A stretch of DNA of 64,000 bases from positions 248,001-312,000 of the forward strand of contig JAUHYQ010000003.1 of the NCBI GenBank assembly GCA_030426355.1, written 5' to 3'. The notes beneath the pieces are model-generated. The model saw nothing but the letters and a program-made list of their open reading frames with translations. It was not told where the DNA came from and ran no database searches. This stretch comes from Gammaproteobacteria bacterium. Lineage in GTDB: Bacteria > Pseudomonadota > Gammaproteobacteria > Steroidobacterales > GCA-2729495. Position 1 is the first letter of the stretch. Each line of letters opens with the position of its first letter. Below are positions 1 to 9,482 of the stretch, piece after piece. A program made the position numbers and the translations under genes.

Positions 1-234
1 CGTTTCAAGGTAGCGGTGTTTATCCTGCCAAACTTGTTCGCCCACCTGGACGGTGCCTTCTGCCCGGGACAGGCCGGCAATAGCTCTCAATAAAGTGGTT
101 TTGCCCGCGCCTGATTTGCCGTATATGGCGGTCACGCCAGGTTTGCTGACCCGGAATTTGGCCGTGAGCGAAAATGTACCTTGCCGGACGCCTATATCAA
201 CGGCCAATGCGCCCGCTTGGCTGGTCGGATTCAC
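1..234 (-). CDS. modC: Molybdate ABC transporter ATP-binding protein ModC (partial, N-terminal 78 residues)
   Basis: The reverse strand from a GTG at 234 reads 78 codons without a stop and runs off the left edge, so only the N-terminus is present. A Walker A motif, GKSGAGKTT, lies at about residues 39-47 and is followed by LLRAIAGL, as in ABC ATPases. The start lies two bases after the stop of the permease gene, so modABC is one operon and this is its third gene. The protein would sit on the cytoplasmic face and power molybdate uptake for molybdopterin enzymes. Assignment to ModC rather than another ABC ATPase rests mainly on the adjoining modA and modB. The Q-loop, signature and C-terminal MOP domain lie outside the window. 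Confidence 0.85.
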   Translation of the reverse strand, partial: MNPTSQAGALAVDIGVRQGTFSLTAKFRVSKPGVTAIYGKSGAGKTTLLRAIAGLSRAEGTVQVGEQVWQDKHRYLET

Positions 235-236
235 AA

Positions 237-911
237 TTAAGTAATCCTGAACCGACGGTTAACGGTATAAACAATCAGCAGTAGAACGAATGACAGCAGC
301 AACAATAACCCCGCCAGCAAATGGGCCTCTCCGTATTGCAAGGTCTCGACATGGTCGTAAATAGCGATGGACAGTACCTGGGTCTCGCCCGGGATGTTGC
401 CGCCGATCATCAATACCACTCCGAACTCACCCAAGGTATGGGCAAAGCCGAACACGGCAGCCGTGATGTAACCGGGTCTGGCTAAAGGCAGCGCAACACC
501 GAACCATCGGTCAACCTTACCCGCGCCCAGTGTAGCGGCGACCTCCATGGGCCTTGGGCCTATTCGTCCGAAGGCATCCTGCAAGGGGTGCACTACAAAA
601 GGCAGCGAATAAATGACTGAACCGATAACGAGTCCGGCGAAGCTGAAGGCCAGAGTTGTTCCGCCCAGCGTTTGTGTAATCTGGCCGACGGGACCGGATG
701 GGCTCAGTGCCAGCAATAAATAAAAACCCAGCACAGTCGGTGGCAACACCAGTGGCAATGCCACCAACGCGTTGATTGTGTTTTTGAAAGGCGAGCGAGT
801 GTGCGCCAGCCACCATGCCAGAGGCGTTCCCAGCGCCAGTAGCACCATCGTGCTCACGGTTGCCAGCCGCAACGTTATCCAGAGCGCGTCCATGTCGGCG
901 GCATTCAGCAA
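237..911 (-). CDS. modB: Molybdate ABC transporter permease ModB
   Basis: This 224-residue integral membrane protein has about five hydrophobic spans and the EAA-type loop EVAATLGA near residues 123-130, which docks on the ATPase in binding-protein-dependent permeases. Length and sequence fit ModB, whose usual size is about 225-230 residues. It forms the inner-membrane channel for molybdate, receiving substrate from ModA and coupling to ModC. The gene sits one base after modA and two bases before modC, so the three should be cotranscribed leftwards. A cytoplasmic tail rich in Arg closes the protein. Confidence 0.92.
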   Translation of the reverse strand: MLNAADMDALWITLRLATVSTMVLLALGTPLAWWLAHTRSPFKNTINALVALPLVLPPTVLGFYLLLALSPSGPVGQITQTLGGTTLAFSFAGLVIGSVIYSLPFVVHPLQDAFGRIGPRPMEVAATLGAGKVDRWFGVALPLARPGYITAAVFGFAHTLGEFGVVLMIGGNIPGETQVLSIAIYDHVETLQYGEAHLLAGLLLLLSFVLLLIVYTVNRRFRIT

Positions 912-912
912 A

Positions 913-1698
913 TCAGTCCCCGTTCAAATCGTAACCGTGTTCGCGTATTAGCTTACGCGCCGCCGGGCTCCGCAGAAAGTTCATGAATGCGCGGCCGGCC
1001 GGCTGTTCATTGAGCAGCACGGCTTGCTGCTCAATGGATTGGTGCAGATCAGCAGGAATCAACCAGACTGAACCCCGGGCAGCGGGTACCTGGGATGCAG
1101 CGATCAAGCCGAGTTGGGCGTTACCGCTGGCCACGAATTGAAAGGTCTGCGCAATGTTTTCGCCCATGACCAGCTTAGGCTGAATGGCCTCCCATGCCCC
1201 CAGCGCTTGCAAGGCTTCCTGTGCGGCACGTCCGTAGGGTGCCAGGCGGGGATTGGCAATAGCCAGGTGCGAATAACTGTTCGCCGGCGGTAAAGCGTTC
1301 GGCCGCACAAAATCGTCCGCAGCGCTCCACAGCGCGAGCCTGCCAATGGCATAGGTGGTGCGGCTTGCCGGTATGATTAACCCGTCCTTCTCGAGTCGCT
1401 CGGGCCGCTCGGTATCCGCTGCCAGAAAGACATCAAACGGCGCGCTGTTGATCACCTGGGCATACAGTTTTCCGGTTGAGCCGGACGACAAAACAATGCG
1501 GTAAGCGCTTTGTTTTTCGAATTCTCGGGCAAGCTCGCGCGCCGTGTTCAGGAAATTGGTCGCGACTGCTACCCGCAGCATTTCACGGCTGCTGTTTGCC
1601 GACATGTTTGCCGCAGGACTGCTTGTCGCCGGCGCGCTCAAAATCAGCGTAATGCTGAGCAGCGAAAGTGCGTAGCGGAAAATAGATTGTGAAAGCAT
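913..1698 (-). CDS. modA: Molybdate-binding periplasmic protein ModA
   Basis: This 261-residue protein has an N-terminal signal peptide (hydrophobic residues about 8-25, small residues before cleavage) and a type II periplasmic binding fold. Recognisable ModA segments are VAVATNFLNTARELA near the mature N-terminus, SSGSTGKLYAQV near residue 72 and the following PFDVFLAADTERPERL. It captures molybdate or tungstate in the periplasm and passes it to ModB. It is the first gene of the operon. Upstream, a 9-base direct repeat with 15-base spacing lies 31-54 bases before the ATG and could be an operator. Specificity for Mo over W cannot be read from the sequence. Confidence 0.92.
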   Translation of the reverse strand: MLSQSIFRYALSLLSITLILSAPATSSPAANMSANSSREMLRVAVATNFLNTARELAREFEKQSAYRIVLSSGSTGKLYAQVINSAPFDVFLAADTERPERLEKDGLIIPASRTTYAIGRLALWSAADDFVRPNALPPANSYSHLAIANPRLAPYGRAAQEALQALGAWEAIQPKLVMGENIAQTFQFVASGNAQLGLIAASQVPAARGSVWLIPADLHQSIEQQAVLLNEQPAGRAFMNFLRSPAARKLIREHGYDLNGD

Positions 1699-1728
1699 GG
1701 TCGGTAACAGAGGTGGTTGGCGAACATT

Positions 1729-1752
1729 ACATAAGTAAATGAAACATAAGTA
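1729..1752 (-). promoter_or_regulatory. Exact direct repeat upstream of modA, candidate operator
   Basis: The nine bases ACATAAGTA occur at 1729-1737 and again at 1744-1752, a 15-base period, in an AT-rich stretch just before modA. The arrangement suits a dimeric regulator or an overlap with the modA promoter. It does not obviously match the inverted ModE box, so the regulator is unknown. Confidence 0.35.
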
Positions 1753-1897
1753 TTAATTTGTGAATCACGTCCCGTTTCGCACTACGTTGTTATTGCTTTG
1801 GCGACTTCTTGCGAGCATACTGTGTCGGCAAGTATTTCAGTACTGTTGCTGCATTAAAACATGAAGAGAGTGTCGAACACTCCAGGCCATAAGGACT

Positions 1898-4800
1898 ATG
1901 AAAACCAAGAACAATGATTGTTCCGCGTTCAAGCTGATCGCGATTCTTACCGCTGTTTTTTATTCGCTCAATACGGCTGCACAAATCGAGTTTGAAGACG
2001 TTTCCGAAGCAGCGGGCCTCACCGGTTACACCGAGAGCTGGGGTGGAACCTGGGGCGATTACAATGCCGATAACTGGCCCGACCTCTTCAATCAGGGGCA
2101 TCGGGACTTTCCGCGTTTTTATCGCAATACCGGCGAAGGTACTTTTGAAGACATTGCCTACGAGGCGGATCCGGGCAACTGGATAGCCAATCCGTTTGAC
2201 GACAAGCACGGCGCGTCGTTTGCCGACTACGACAACGACGGTGATCTCGACCTTCTGGTCAGCGTCAGCGCGACCGGTCCGGCACAGTTACTGGTGAATT
2301 TCGGCAGCTATTTCGAAGATCATGCAGTTGATGCCGATCTGAACAATGATTCCTCCGCGCGCCAGGGCGTCTGGTTCGACTGGAACCATGACGGCCATCT
2401 TGATGTGGCTCAGGTGTATACCGCTGGTGCCCGACTGCGATTGCGTGATCCGGACGACGGTACCAACCCCGCCTATGATTTCGATAATGCATCCAGTGGG
2501 GTCGGGTTTTCTTGCAATACTGGTCTGAACTATGGCCAGCTGTTCGACCTGAACAATGACGGCCTGCTGGAATTCATGTGCGCAGACGAAGGCGTGTTTC
2601 CGGTCAAAATTTATGATTACACCAATACACCCTTCGTTGACGTGACCTCGTCCATCCCGACGATAGCCAATGTGAACGATTCTGCGGTGGCCGATCTGGA
2701 CGGCGATTTGCTGACGGACATGGTGCTCACACGGGGCGCGTTACGCCCCTCAGGCGCACACATTGTTAATCCTAATCGCATTGAAGCCTGGCTGCGCAAA
2801 GACAACGATCAGCCCGCCGGCAAGGGTTTTTATTTTGAAAGCAACGGCGAGATCACCGTGGCATTTGATCACAGCGGCATGGGTCTGCTGGATCCGTCCA
2901 AGGTGCATGTGCTGAGTCCCACTGGTACCACGTCAGTGGATGTGGGCCCGGTGCGGGTAGACTGGATCCCAGGCGAGAGTCGCTGGCGCGCATGGGTGGA
3001 TGCCGGCGGAACGATGCAGGCCTATTTGCAGATAGACACGGTCGTGCCCGTCAGCAACCTGATCGAGGATCAGTTCGACACACCGGAGTTTGCTACCGAG
3101 ACCGTGCACCTTGTTAATAACGGTGCTGGTGGTATGGACATTACTTACACCAGCGGGCTTTATCAGCCTGTGTTCTGTGACAGTGTCGTGACCGGCGACT
3201 TTGATAATGATATGGATCAGGATATTTACCTGGTCTGTCGTCGCGGCGCTGAGAATTTGCCGAACCGTTTATACGAAAATGACGGCACCGGACATTTTAC
3301 CGAGGTGCTTGGCCACGGAGGCGAGGGCCCGCTTGGTGTCGGCTTCAGCGTTGGCGTGGGTGAAAGCGTGGTCACATCAGACTATGACGTTGACGGCTTC
3401 CTCGATCTCTACGTCACCAACGGTTTGTTGTACTACCCTGTTGGTGAGGGTGGCCCCGATACCCTGTTGCGCAACAAGGGCAACAGCAATCACTGGCTGG
3501 AGATCGATCTGGTTGGCATGAACGCGAACCGCGACGGTTTGGGTGCCAAGGTCTATGTAACGGCCGGTGGCATTACGCAGCTTCGTGAACAGAACGGCGG
3601 TTACCACCGCTGGTCACAGAATGATCAGCGCCTGCACTTCGGCCTGGGTGCGAATACGGTGGCCGATGTCACCGTGGAGTGGCCATCCGGTGCAACCGAC
3701 AACTACGTTGCGGTAGCTGCCAACACACTCTACGAAGCTTATGAAGGCGGCGCTATCACTCCCGCTGTTATGGGTTCACCGATTTACACCGAGTTGTCCC
3801 CGGGCGACGAATGCGGTGAGCCACCTTATGATTTCGACTACGGTCCGGTCATCTTGCTGTGGAAGAACTGCAGTACGGGTGTTTGGTCCATGCGCGCCAA
3901 AGGCGGCCGTGTCAAGACCGCACAGCAACGTGTAACCGGCACGATTGAGGCGGACGCGCCTTTCGGTTCGGTGTCGGGCTTCAACCTTGGCGGCGGTTCT
4001 GACTACGTTAACGGTAACGGCACCAACGAGCTCAGTTTTTCGGTCGGCAGCTGGTATGCCAATGACAAGGGCATCAATTTCAGCACTGCCGGACAGAGCG
4101 AAGCTTGTCTGGATTTCAGCGAGCAGGATATTGATGTGATGATCGTCGGTGGCAGCAAGAAAAAGATTTCTGCACCGCTGGATCTTATTTCATTGGGTGC
4201 TTGCATCGCGACGCCTCCGCCTCCCGGGCCAGGCCCGGAGTGCGGTGATCCCAATGTCATTGGTAACACTGACAACGGTGTGTATGTATGGAAAGACTGC
4301 GATTATCCAGGTCCGGCAGCTCGCTGGAATGTGGTGGTCAGCGGCGGCGGTGCCACGTGGGGGCCGTACTCGGGCGATATCCACAGTGATGTGGTGATCA
4401 GTGCCACCGGCAGTGAGCTGGAAGCCAGCGATGAACTGGATACGGTACCTGGCGACGAGCACGTGGACTGGGTCATGAAAGTCGGTGGTGCCGGCAGAGA
4501 TGCATTCCAGATCGATGTGCCAGCAGGATCAGCGACTTGCTTTATACCGGATTCGTTTGTGACCGGGTCCACCTATTACATGGGTGCCGAGCGCAATCCG
4601 ATGACGGGCAATTTCGACATGCTGACAATGGCCGCCTGTGATTTGCCGCCTCCTCCTGAACCCGATCCGGAATGCGGCCCGGCCGACTACGATCAGTCCG
4701 TCGACAACGCAATTCTGGTATGGCGTGATTGCGCCGCACCGGGGCCTGATCAGCACTGGACAGTGCGGGTATCCGGCGGCGGGGTGGCCTGGGGCTCTTA

Positions 4801-5080
4801 TCTGGGCTCGGTAACCAGCGCAGGCGGCATATTGTCTGCAAGCGGGTTATCACTGGAAGGCAGTGACGTGCTGGACTCCACTCCGGGCGACGGCGTGATC
4901 GACTTTGATCTCAAGGTCGGTGGTACCGGCATGGACGGTTTTGATGTCACCATCCCGGCCGGCGCTGATGCCTGTCTGAACCTGACTCAGGTGCAGGGCA
5001 GCGCTCAAATCGAGCTGGGTGCAGATCGCACAGCGAAAGGCACTTCGCTGGATCTCGGCACCCTGGGTGCCTGTCTGTAA
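1898..5080 (+). CDS. Secreted FG-GAP/VCBS propeller protein with ASPIC/UnbV domain and three C-terminal Cys repeats (paralogue 1)
   Basis: This 1060-residue protein has a signal peptide (about residues 1-28, ending NTAA before Q). FG-GAP/VCBS-type Ca-binding motifs such as DYDNDGDLDLL, DWNHDGHLDV, DFDNDMDQDIY and DYDVDGFLDLY mark a beta-propeller over roughly residues 40-540. It is interrupted near residues 290-385 by an unassigned beta-rich insert shared with its paralogues. An ASPIC/UnbV domain spans about 545-612 (GLGAKVYV, REQNGGYHRW, HFGLG). Three copies of a four-cysteine repeat of about 130 residues follow at about 637-770, 780-912 and 924-1060, joined by proline-rich linkers. No sorting signal or membrane anchor is visible. 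The ATG has AAGGA upstream, and a strong terminator follows. Function is unknown; related propellers act in adhesion or matrix binding. Location beside an EPS cluster suggests a secreted polysaccharide partner. Confidence 0.8.
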   Translation: MKTKNNDCSAFKLIAILTAVFYSLNTAAQIEFEDVSEAAGLTGYTESWGGTWGDYNADNWPDLFNQGHRDFPRFYRNTGEGTFEDIAYEADPGNWIANPFDDKHGASFADYDNDGDLDLLVSVSATGPAQLLVNFGSYFEDHAVDADLNNDSSARQGVWFDWNHDGHLDVAQVYTAGARLRLRDPDDGTNPAYDFDNASSGVGFSCNTGLNYGQLFDLNNDGLLEFMCADEGVFPVKIYDYTNTPFVDVTSSIPTIANVNDSAVADLDGDLLTDMVLTRGALRPSGAHIVNPNRIEAWLRKDNDQPAGKGFYFESNGEITVAFDHSGMGLLDPSKVHVLSPTGTTSVDVGPVRVDWIPGESRWRAWVDAGGTMQAYLQIDTVVPVSNLIEDQFDTPEFATETVHLVNNGAGGMDITYTSGLYQPVFCDSVVTGDFDNDMDQDIYLVCRRGAENLPNRLYENDGTGHFTEVLGHGGEGPLGVGFSVGVGESVVTSDYDVDGFLDLYVTNGLLYYPVGEGGPDTLLRNKGNSNHWLEIDLVGMNANRDGLGAKVYVTAGGITQLREQNGGYHRWSQNDQRLHFGLGANTVADVTVEWPSGATDNYVAVAANTLYEAYEGGAITPAVMGSPIYTELSPGDECGEPPYDFDYGPVILLWKNCSTGVWSMRAKGGRVKTAQQRVTGTIEADAPFGSVSGFNLGGGSDYVNGNGTNELSFSVGSWYANDKGINFSTAGQSEACLDFSEQDIDVMIVGGSKKKISAPLDLISLGACIATPPPPGPGPECGDPNVIGNTDNGVYVWKDCDYPGPAARWNVVVSGGGATWGPYSGDIHSDVVISATGSELEASDELDTVPGDEHVDWVMKVGGAGRDAFQIDVPAGSATCFIPDSFVTGSTYYMGAERNPMTGNFDMLTMAACDLPPPPEPDPECGPADYDQSVDNAILVWRDCAAPGPDQHWTVRVSGGGVAWGSYLGSVTSAGGILSASGLSLEGSDVLDSTPGDGVIDFDLKVGGTGMDGFDVTIPAGADACLNLTQVQGSAQIELGADRTAKGTSLDLGTLGACL
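3808..5077 (+). repeat. Three tandem copies of a four-cysteine repeat domain (paralogue 1)
   Basis: Three units begin near 3808, 4237 and 4669. Each follows the pattern CG-x-P, a hydrophobic strand ending W-K/R-D/N-C, then W, a GG pair, a G-x-I/V strand, D-rich middle, CL/CF, and a final LG-x-C or a close variant. Units 2 and 3 are each preceded by a proline-rich linker. I do not recognise this as a named family. Confidence 0.7.
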
Positions 5081-5107
5081 CGGGCGAGCATCCGTGAAGT
5101 CAACAAA

Positions 5108-5133
5108 AGCCCGGCAGTCGCCGGGCTTTTTTT
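5108..5133 (+). terminator. Rho-independent terminator after paralogue 1
   Basis: A perfect 8-base stem, AGCCCGGC with GCCGGGCT, a four-base loop AGTC and seven Ts follow the stop codon by about 28 bases. The complementary strand has a shorter T run, so it may also serve the convergent gene that ends at 5174. Confidence 0.9.
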
Positions 5134-5173
5134 ATGCTGCTGAATATTGCTGTCCGAGATCCGGTTCGAGCTG

Positions 5174-8100
5174 TTATGGATTACCGCGTTTGAAAAGTAC
5201 CGGCCGGTCGAGTTTCGCCGACAGAACGGTTCCACTGCCTGGATTATCGAGAATAGCGTGCCAGAGATTGGCATCGACACCGGCGCCGAAAACCGGGTCA
5301 TTGCCGGACATGCGGCCGTAGTCAACGATGTTCACCAGCCGGAAGTTCGGTGTGCGTTCTACGCGTATTAATGTCGGTGTGTATTGAGCGTAGCCGGCCG
5401 GATAGCCATCACTGGTAGCGAAAGCAGCCGCGTTGCCGCCAAAGCCGTACACGTTGATCTGGTCCGAATCCCGGATCCAGGCCACCGCAAAATTGCCTTC
5501 ACCTTTGAGGCTGTAGATATCCACGTTGCTGGCGTTGCGTATTTCGATGTTGGCATCACTCTGGGCATGTTCAGGATTTACTTGATACAGAGACAGCTGC
5601 TGACTGGTGCCATTGATAAGCAGATGGCGGTAGCCTGGTGCCTGTTTCCAGTGACTTTCCTGATAAAAGTTGTACCACTTGCCACCGCCGTTCCCTGTGA
5701 TGACGGCAAGCGGGTTACTGGTGTCACCGGTGTTGGGTTTGCCAGGAGCGCCCGCATAGCCATAGGCGGATCTTGAAACCACATTCACGTTGCGGGAGAT
5801 TGAGTTTCGGCCAGTGCGCCATTCAACTGCATAAACGCCAGGCAAATCGATAGGTGCAAACAGGGTCAGGAACGCCAGTGTCGTCGTGCCATTGGCATCG
5901 TTCGGCGTGCGCACCAAGGGCTGAGGCGACCCAGCATTCCCAAACGACCCGCCGCTCATGCCAACAATATTGGCAAGATGTCGTGCTACGCCAACAAGTT
6001 GCGTATTGCTTTTTAGCACCAGCGGACTGGTGATGCGGTAGTAGCCTTTAGGCAGATAAACAACGGTGTTCTCGTCAATGGCACGTTGCAGCGCTGCGGT
6101 GTCATCGGTTATGCCATCGCCTTTGGCTCCATACTGAGCTTTAACATTCGCCGCACTGGCGGATTCCTGGCTGGCAAAGGTATTACTCCATATATGTCTG
6201 GACTGCAGATCGCCCGGCGGTGCGACACCGCTTGCACCAAGATTTATTACGTCGGCATTGCTGCGAACCCCATCGCGGTAAACAGGTGTTTCATACTGCA
6301 CAGCGATGCCGAAGTCCGTGTAAGCAGGCGGACGAACGCCGTGGGCGTATTCATTGATTTGCTTCCAGCCGGATATATTCGCGTCAAGCGAAGCGCCGTC
6401 GGGCGAAGTGGACGCGGTACCGGCATTCTTCACGTAAAGATTCTGCAGGTAGACGCTGCGTCCTGCATGGACAGCGATATTGCTGCTGCGGCTGGTCGGG
6501 AATTCAATGGAGCTGTCTACCATCGCGAGTTGGCCTTTGACAGCCGACCAGCCACCCGACATATCAGGAACCAGAACTGCCGGACCGCTTGATGAAGCCG
6601 CTGTGACAATGCGCGTACCCACCACCGTCAGGTTCTGCGGACCTCTGTAATAGATGGCATTCTTCTTTTGCCCGAGGAGCGTAAAACCAGTCAGGGTCGG
6701 AGCCGGTTGTGAACCGCTCATATCGATGCCGATCTCACCGCCGATAACAGTCACGTTCGAATGACTGCCGCCGGAGCCTGCGCCGCCCGATATACCGGTG
6801 TGTCCGTGGGTCACATCAATAATTGAGTCCTCTATGCCGGAACCCTGTGCGCCCTGATTACTGATCCCGATGGCGCCCGCATTACCGGTCCCTACTTCGA
6901 CATCCAGATTGACGATCATCTGGTTAATCGCGACATTTGGCTGACTTGTTTCCGAGCCGCTGTGGTAGCTGCGTGCCCAGAAGTGGATGACCGGTTTGGG
7001 TTTGGATGTGCTGCTAAAACCGTGAGAGGCGGGCGCAAGGTATATTTTTGGTCGTTGAGCACCGGCCCGCGATCCGACCATCACACAGGGGCCTTCTTCA
7101 CGTTGGCCGGCCAACAGCCCGGTGCTGCGCACAAACAAATGCTGGTCGCACTCCAGAGTGTCGGAAACCCGATAGGTGCCCGTTGGAAACCAGGTAACGA
7201 GTCCATGTTCGCGTGCGAAATGTATCGCGTGTTGCAACGCTTCGGTGGAGTCCTGGGTACCGCTGGCATCCGCCATGAATGGCGGCTTGGTAACATCCAG
7301 CAAGCCCTGATCGATCATCGTATGACTGCTGTTGAGTTCCGGTACTTCGAGACTGATACCGTCGCCTACCGGGCCGTAAACGGTCGCTGCCATGGTGTAA
7401 GGCATATCGCGATGCACACTGAGCCCCAGCCAGCGGGCAACGGCAGTGTCGGAAGACGACGTTGAGTCACGCACGCCCGCAACGCTGATTGAAGCATCGC
7501 CGTTGCCCCACTTGTGCCACTGCATGGAGTGGTTGCCGGCAAAATTTCGCTCACCGCCCGGCCAGTACACCGTTAGGTTGTAGTTGTCCCGGGTTAGTCG
7601 AAGGCTGAATCGTTCCGGTGGGTTCGCAACCACCTGATTGACAAGCACGGTGTTGCTTTCTGCATGGCTGCCAGGCGCATTTTGCTTGTAGCCCAATCGC
7701 ACCCGCCCGTCCGCAGCGATGGACAACACAACTGCATCGTCAGCGCTCCATGGCAACTGAGCCGATGAGCTTATGCCGAACTTGGCGAGATTCTGCCCGT
7801 CATTGGACATTGAACCTTGCAGCCTTAGCTCGCCACTAAAGACGAGGTCTGCACCGAAAAAGTTGAAGTCCTTGCTAACTGCGCTGACAGCACGGCCGTT
7901 CTGGGCGCCGCTGCCACTGCTAGCAAAGCTTAGCTCGCCGGCTGACTCATCCACGCTGGTGCCGCCGGTAGAACTGATGTTCCAGAAGTTACGTCGGTTT
8001 CCTGTATGCGTCTGGATGCCATTACCGAAATCGTCATGGAATACCAGTGAAGATACATCGGCCGCATCCACCTGGATATTTGCCGTGGTGCCGTCGGTTG

Positions 8101-9289
8101 CCGAGTCGTTGCGCAGCCCTTCAATGGCGAACGCGCTATCGCCGCGTTTGCCCCATGACGACTTGCTCAGGCCGTGCGCACCGCTGTGGCTGTAAATACC
8201 ATTTGCGCTTTTTGCGAGCACCGTAAAAGTCGTCTGGTCCAAGACAATCGCGAGTTCGGTCGGTGTTGCGCCAATGGATTCATCCAGCAACACCGTCGCG
8301 CTATCTAAATTGATGCCCGGCAAATCTGTCTTTACGGCTACGACGATCCTGCCGTTGGCTTGCGCCGCGACCATCAGGGCGTCGGGAGCATCACTGGCCG
8401 ATGCTTCGCTGGAAGTCAGTACCAGGTGCACCCGCTTTTTCCATGCTTCGGCTGCGCTGCCGCCGAAAGTCAATCCGCTCAGCCGGAACTGCAAAGGCTG
8501 ATTAAAGAAGTTGTACTGATAATCAACCGGGCTTTGCACATAGCCGGTATTTGCGGCTGTTGCTGACGAGTTGATGCTGAGTTTTCCGCCGGATTCGCTG
8601 ACCGTTACGCCGCTGGAGGTATGCGCGCTCCAGAAACCGTTCATCAGCGATGCATTGCTGACATTGCCGTTGCCGAAGTCATCACCAAAGTAGGACACGC
8701 TGGATGCGTACGAATCCGCCAGCGGCGCGCCCGCTGTGGGCAGCGGATTGGGGTTTGGAACCGGATCTGGCTCAGGCTCAGGTACAGGTTCAGGTTCCGG
8801 AGCAGGAGGCGGTGGAGCCGGTGCCGGCGTGGCCGGGGTGTAAGCCGTGACAACGGCTGTGTCTGCCCGGCTGAATATGTCGCCATCGAAAACACTGAGA
8901 CTGAGTTCGTACTGTCCGTCAACGGGCGGAGTGATTTGCACCGTGCGGCTGTCTGCACCGCTTATGGGCATGTTGCTGGCACCACTGGGCGATGCCGTTA
9001 TCGACCAGTAATAGGTGAGTGCATCGCCGTCCGGATCACTGCCGTAGCCGACCAGTGTTGCGGTGGTTCCTGTTTCTACAAAGGTATCAGAACCTGCCGA
9101 TGCGACAGGCTGCTGGTTTGTCGGAGCTGGCGCTTGTGGCAGCGGTGCAGGGGGAGCAGACTCGGGAACTGAGCTGCTGCTAACAGGAGTGCTGTTGTCA
9201 TTGCTGCTCCCGCCACCGCAGGCTGTGATCAATGTGCTTAGCGCAAGCGCAATAGCGGCTGCCCTTAAAACAGGGAAACAATCGCCCAT
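5174..9289 (-). CDS. Giant lipoprotein with PKD, two lectin-like and two pectate-lyase-3/GH55-type beta-helix domains
   Basis: From the ATG at 9289 (GGATGG upstream) this is 1371 residues; an in-frame start at 9382 would add 31 residues ahead of the signal. The lipobox STLITAC puts the lipid cysteine at about residue 24, followed by a Ser/Pro linker. Next come a PKD-like domain (PVASAGSDTFVETG), a Pro/Glu linker, and two similar beta-sandwich modules each starting with DDFGNG. Two Pectate_lyase_3-type beta-helices follow, marked by DASGTQDSTEALQHAI and YGAKGDGITDDTAALQRAI. Tandem helices of this kind occur in GH55-like and phage depolymerase-like enzymes, so a polysaccharide lyase or hydrolase acting on the neighbouring EPS is plausible. 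The gene is convergent with paralogue 1 and lies next to the glycan initiator gene. Catalytic residues and substrate cannot be assigned. Confidence 0.75.
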   Translation of the reverse strand: MGDCFPVLRAAAIALALSTLITACGGGSSNDNSTPVSSSSVPESAPPAPLPQAPAPTNQQPVASAGSDTFVETGTTATLVGYGSDPDGDALTYYWSITASPSGASNMPISGADSRTVQITPPVDGQYELSLSVFDGDIFSRADTAVVTAYTPATPAPAPPPPAPEPEPVPEPEPDPVPNPNPLPTAGAPLADSYASSVSYFGDDFGNGNVSNASLMNGFWSAHTSSGVTVSESGGKLSINSSATAANTGYVQSPVDYQYNFFNQPLQFRLSGLTFGGSAAEAWKKRVHLVLTSSEASASDAPDALMVAAQANGRIVVAVKTDLPGINLDSATVLLDESIGATPTELAIVLDQTTFTVLAKSANGIYSHSGAHGLSKSSWGKRGDSAFAIEGLRNDSATDGTTANIQVDAADVSSLVFHDDFGNGIQTHTGNRRNFWNISSTGGTSVDESAGELSFASSGSGAQNGRAVSAVSKDFNFFGADLVFSGELRLQGSMSNDGQNLAKFGISSSAQLPWSADDAVVLSIAADGRVRLGYKQNAPGSHAESNTVLVNQVVANPPERFSLRLTRDNYNLTVYWPGGERNFAGNHSMQWHKWGNGDASISVAGVRDSTSSSDTAVARWLGLSVHRDMPYTMAATVYGPVGDGISLEVPELNSSHTMIDQGLLDVTKPPFMADASGTQDSTEALQHAIHFAREHGLVTWFPTGTYRVSDTLECDQHLFVRSTGLLAGQREEGPCVMVGSRAGAQRPKIYLAPASHGFSSTSKPKPVIHFWARSYHSGSETSQPNVAINQMIVNLDVEVGTGNAGAIGISNQGAQGSGIEDSIIDVTHGHTGISGGAGSGGSHSNVTVIGGEIGIDMSGSQPAPTLTGFTLLGQKKNAIYYRGPQNLTVVGTRIVTAASSSGPAVLVPDMSGGWSAVKGQLAMVDSSIEFPTSRSSNIAVHAGRSVYLQNLYVKNAGTASTSPDGASLDANISGWKQINEYAHGVRPPAYTDFGIAVQYETPVYRDGVRSNADVINLGASGVAPPGDLQSRHIWSNTFASQESASAANVKAQYGAKGDGITDDTAALQRAIDENTVVYLPKGYYRITSPLVLKSNTQLVGVARHLANIVGMSGGSFGNAGSPQPLVRTPNDANGTTTLAFLTLFAPIDLPGVYAVEWRTGRNSISRNVNVVSRSAYGYAGAPGKPNTGDTSNPLAVITGNGGGKWYNFYQESHWKQAPGYRHLLINGTSQQLSLYQVNPEHAQSDANIEIRNASNVDIYSLKGEGNFAVAWIRDSDQINVYGFGGNAAAFATSDGYPAGYAQYTPTLIRVERTPNFRLVNIVDYGRMSGNDPVFGAGVDANLWHAILDNPGSGTVLSAKLDRPVLFKRGNP

Positions 9290-9482
9290 AAATTTTCCAT
9301 CCGCACCGGAAGTATTTGCCCAAACGGTCTTCCTTGCCGTTGGGGTCATTATTGAAAAGCGCGCGGATGTGCCCTGCGACACGCATCACAGTAATAGGGG
9401 TGTAAAGTAAATTGGGATTATGTTGAGTGCTAGCGTCTCTGCAGATAAGTCGCAGAACGTGTTGGATCGGGTGCTATTGGTT

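Noticed and set aside
4950-5080. Possible PEP-CTERM or type IX/T1SS sorting tail on the three propeller paralogues
   Set aside because: All three end in the Cys repeat (LGTLGACL, LGVCPF, LGGCVP) without a Pro-Glu-Pro, hydrophobic span or basic end.
8621-9172. A 183-residue open frame opposite the beta-helix lipoprotein
   Set aside because: It reads the Pro/Glu linker backwards, giving Arg/Cys repeats; shadow only.
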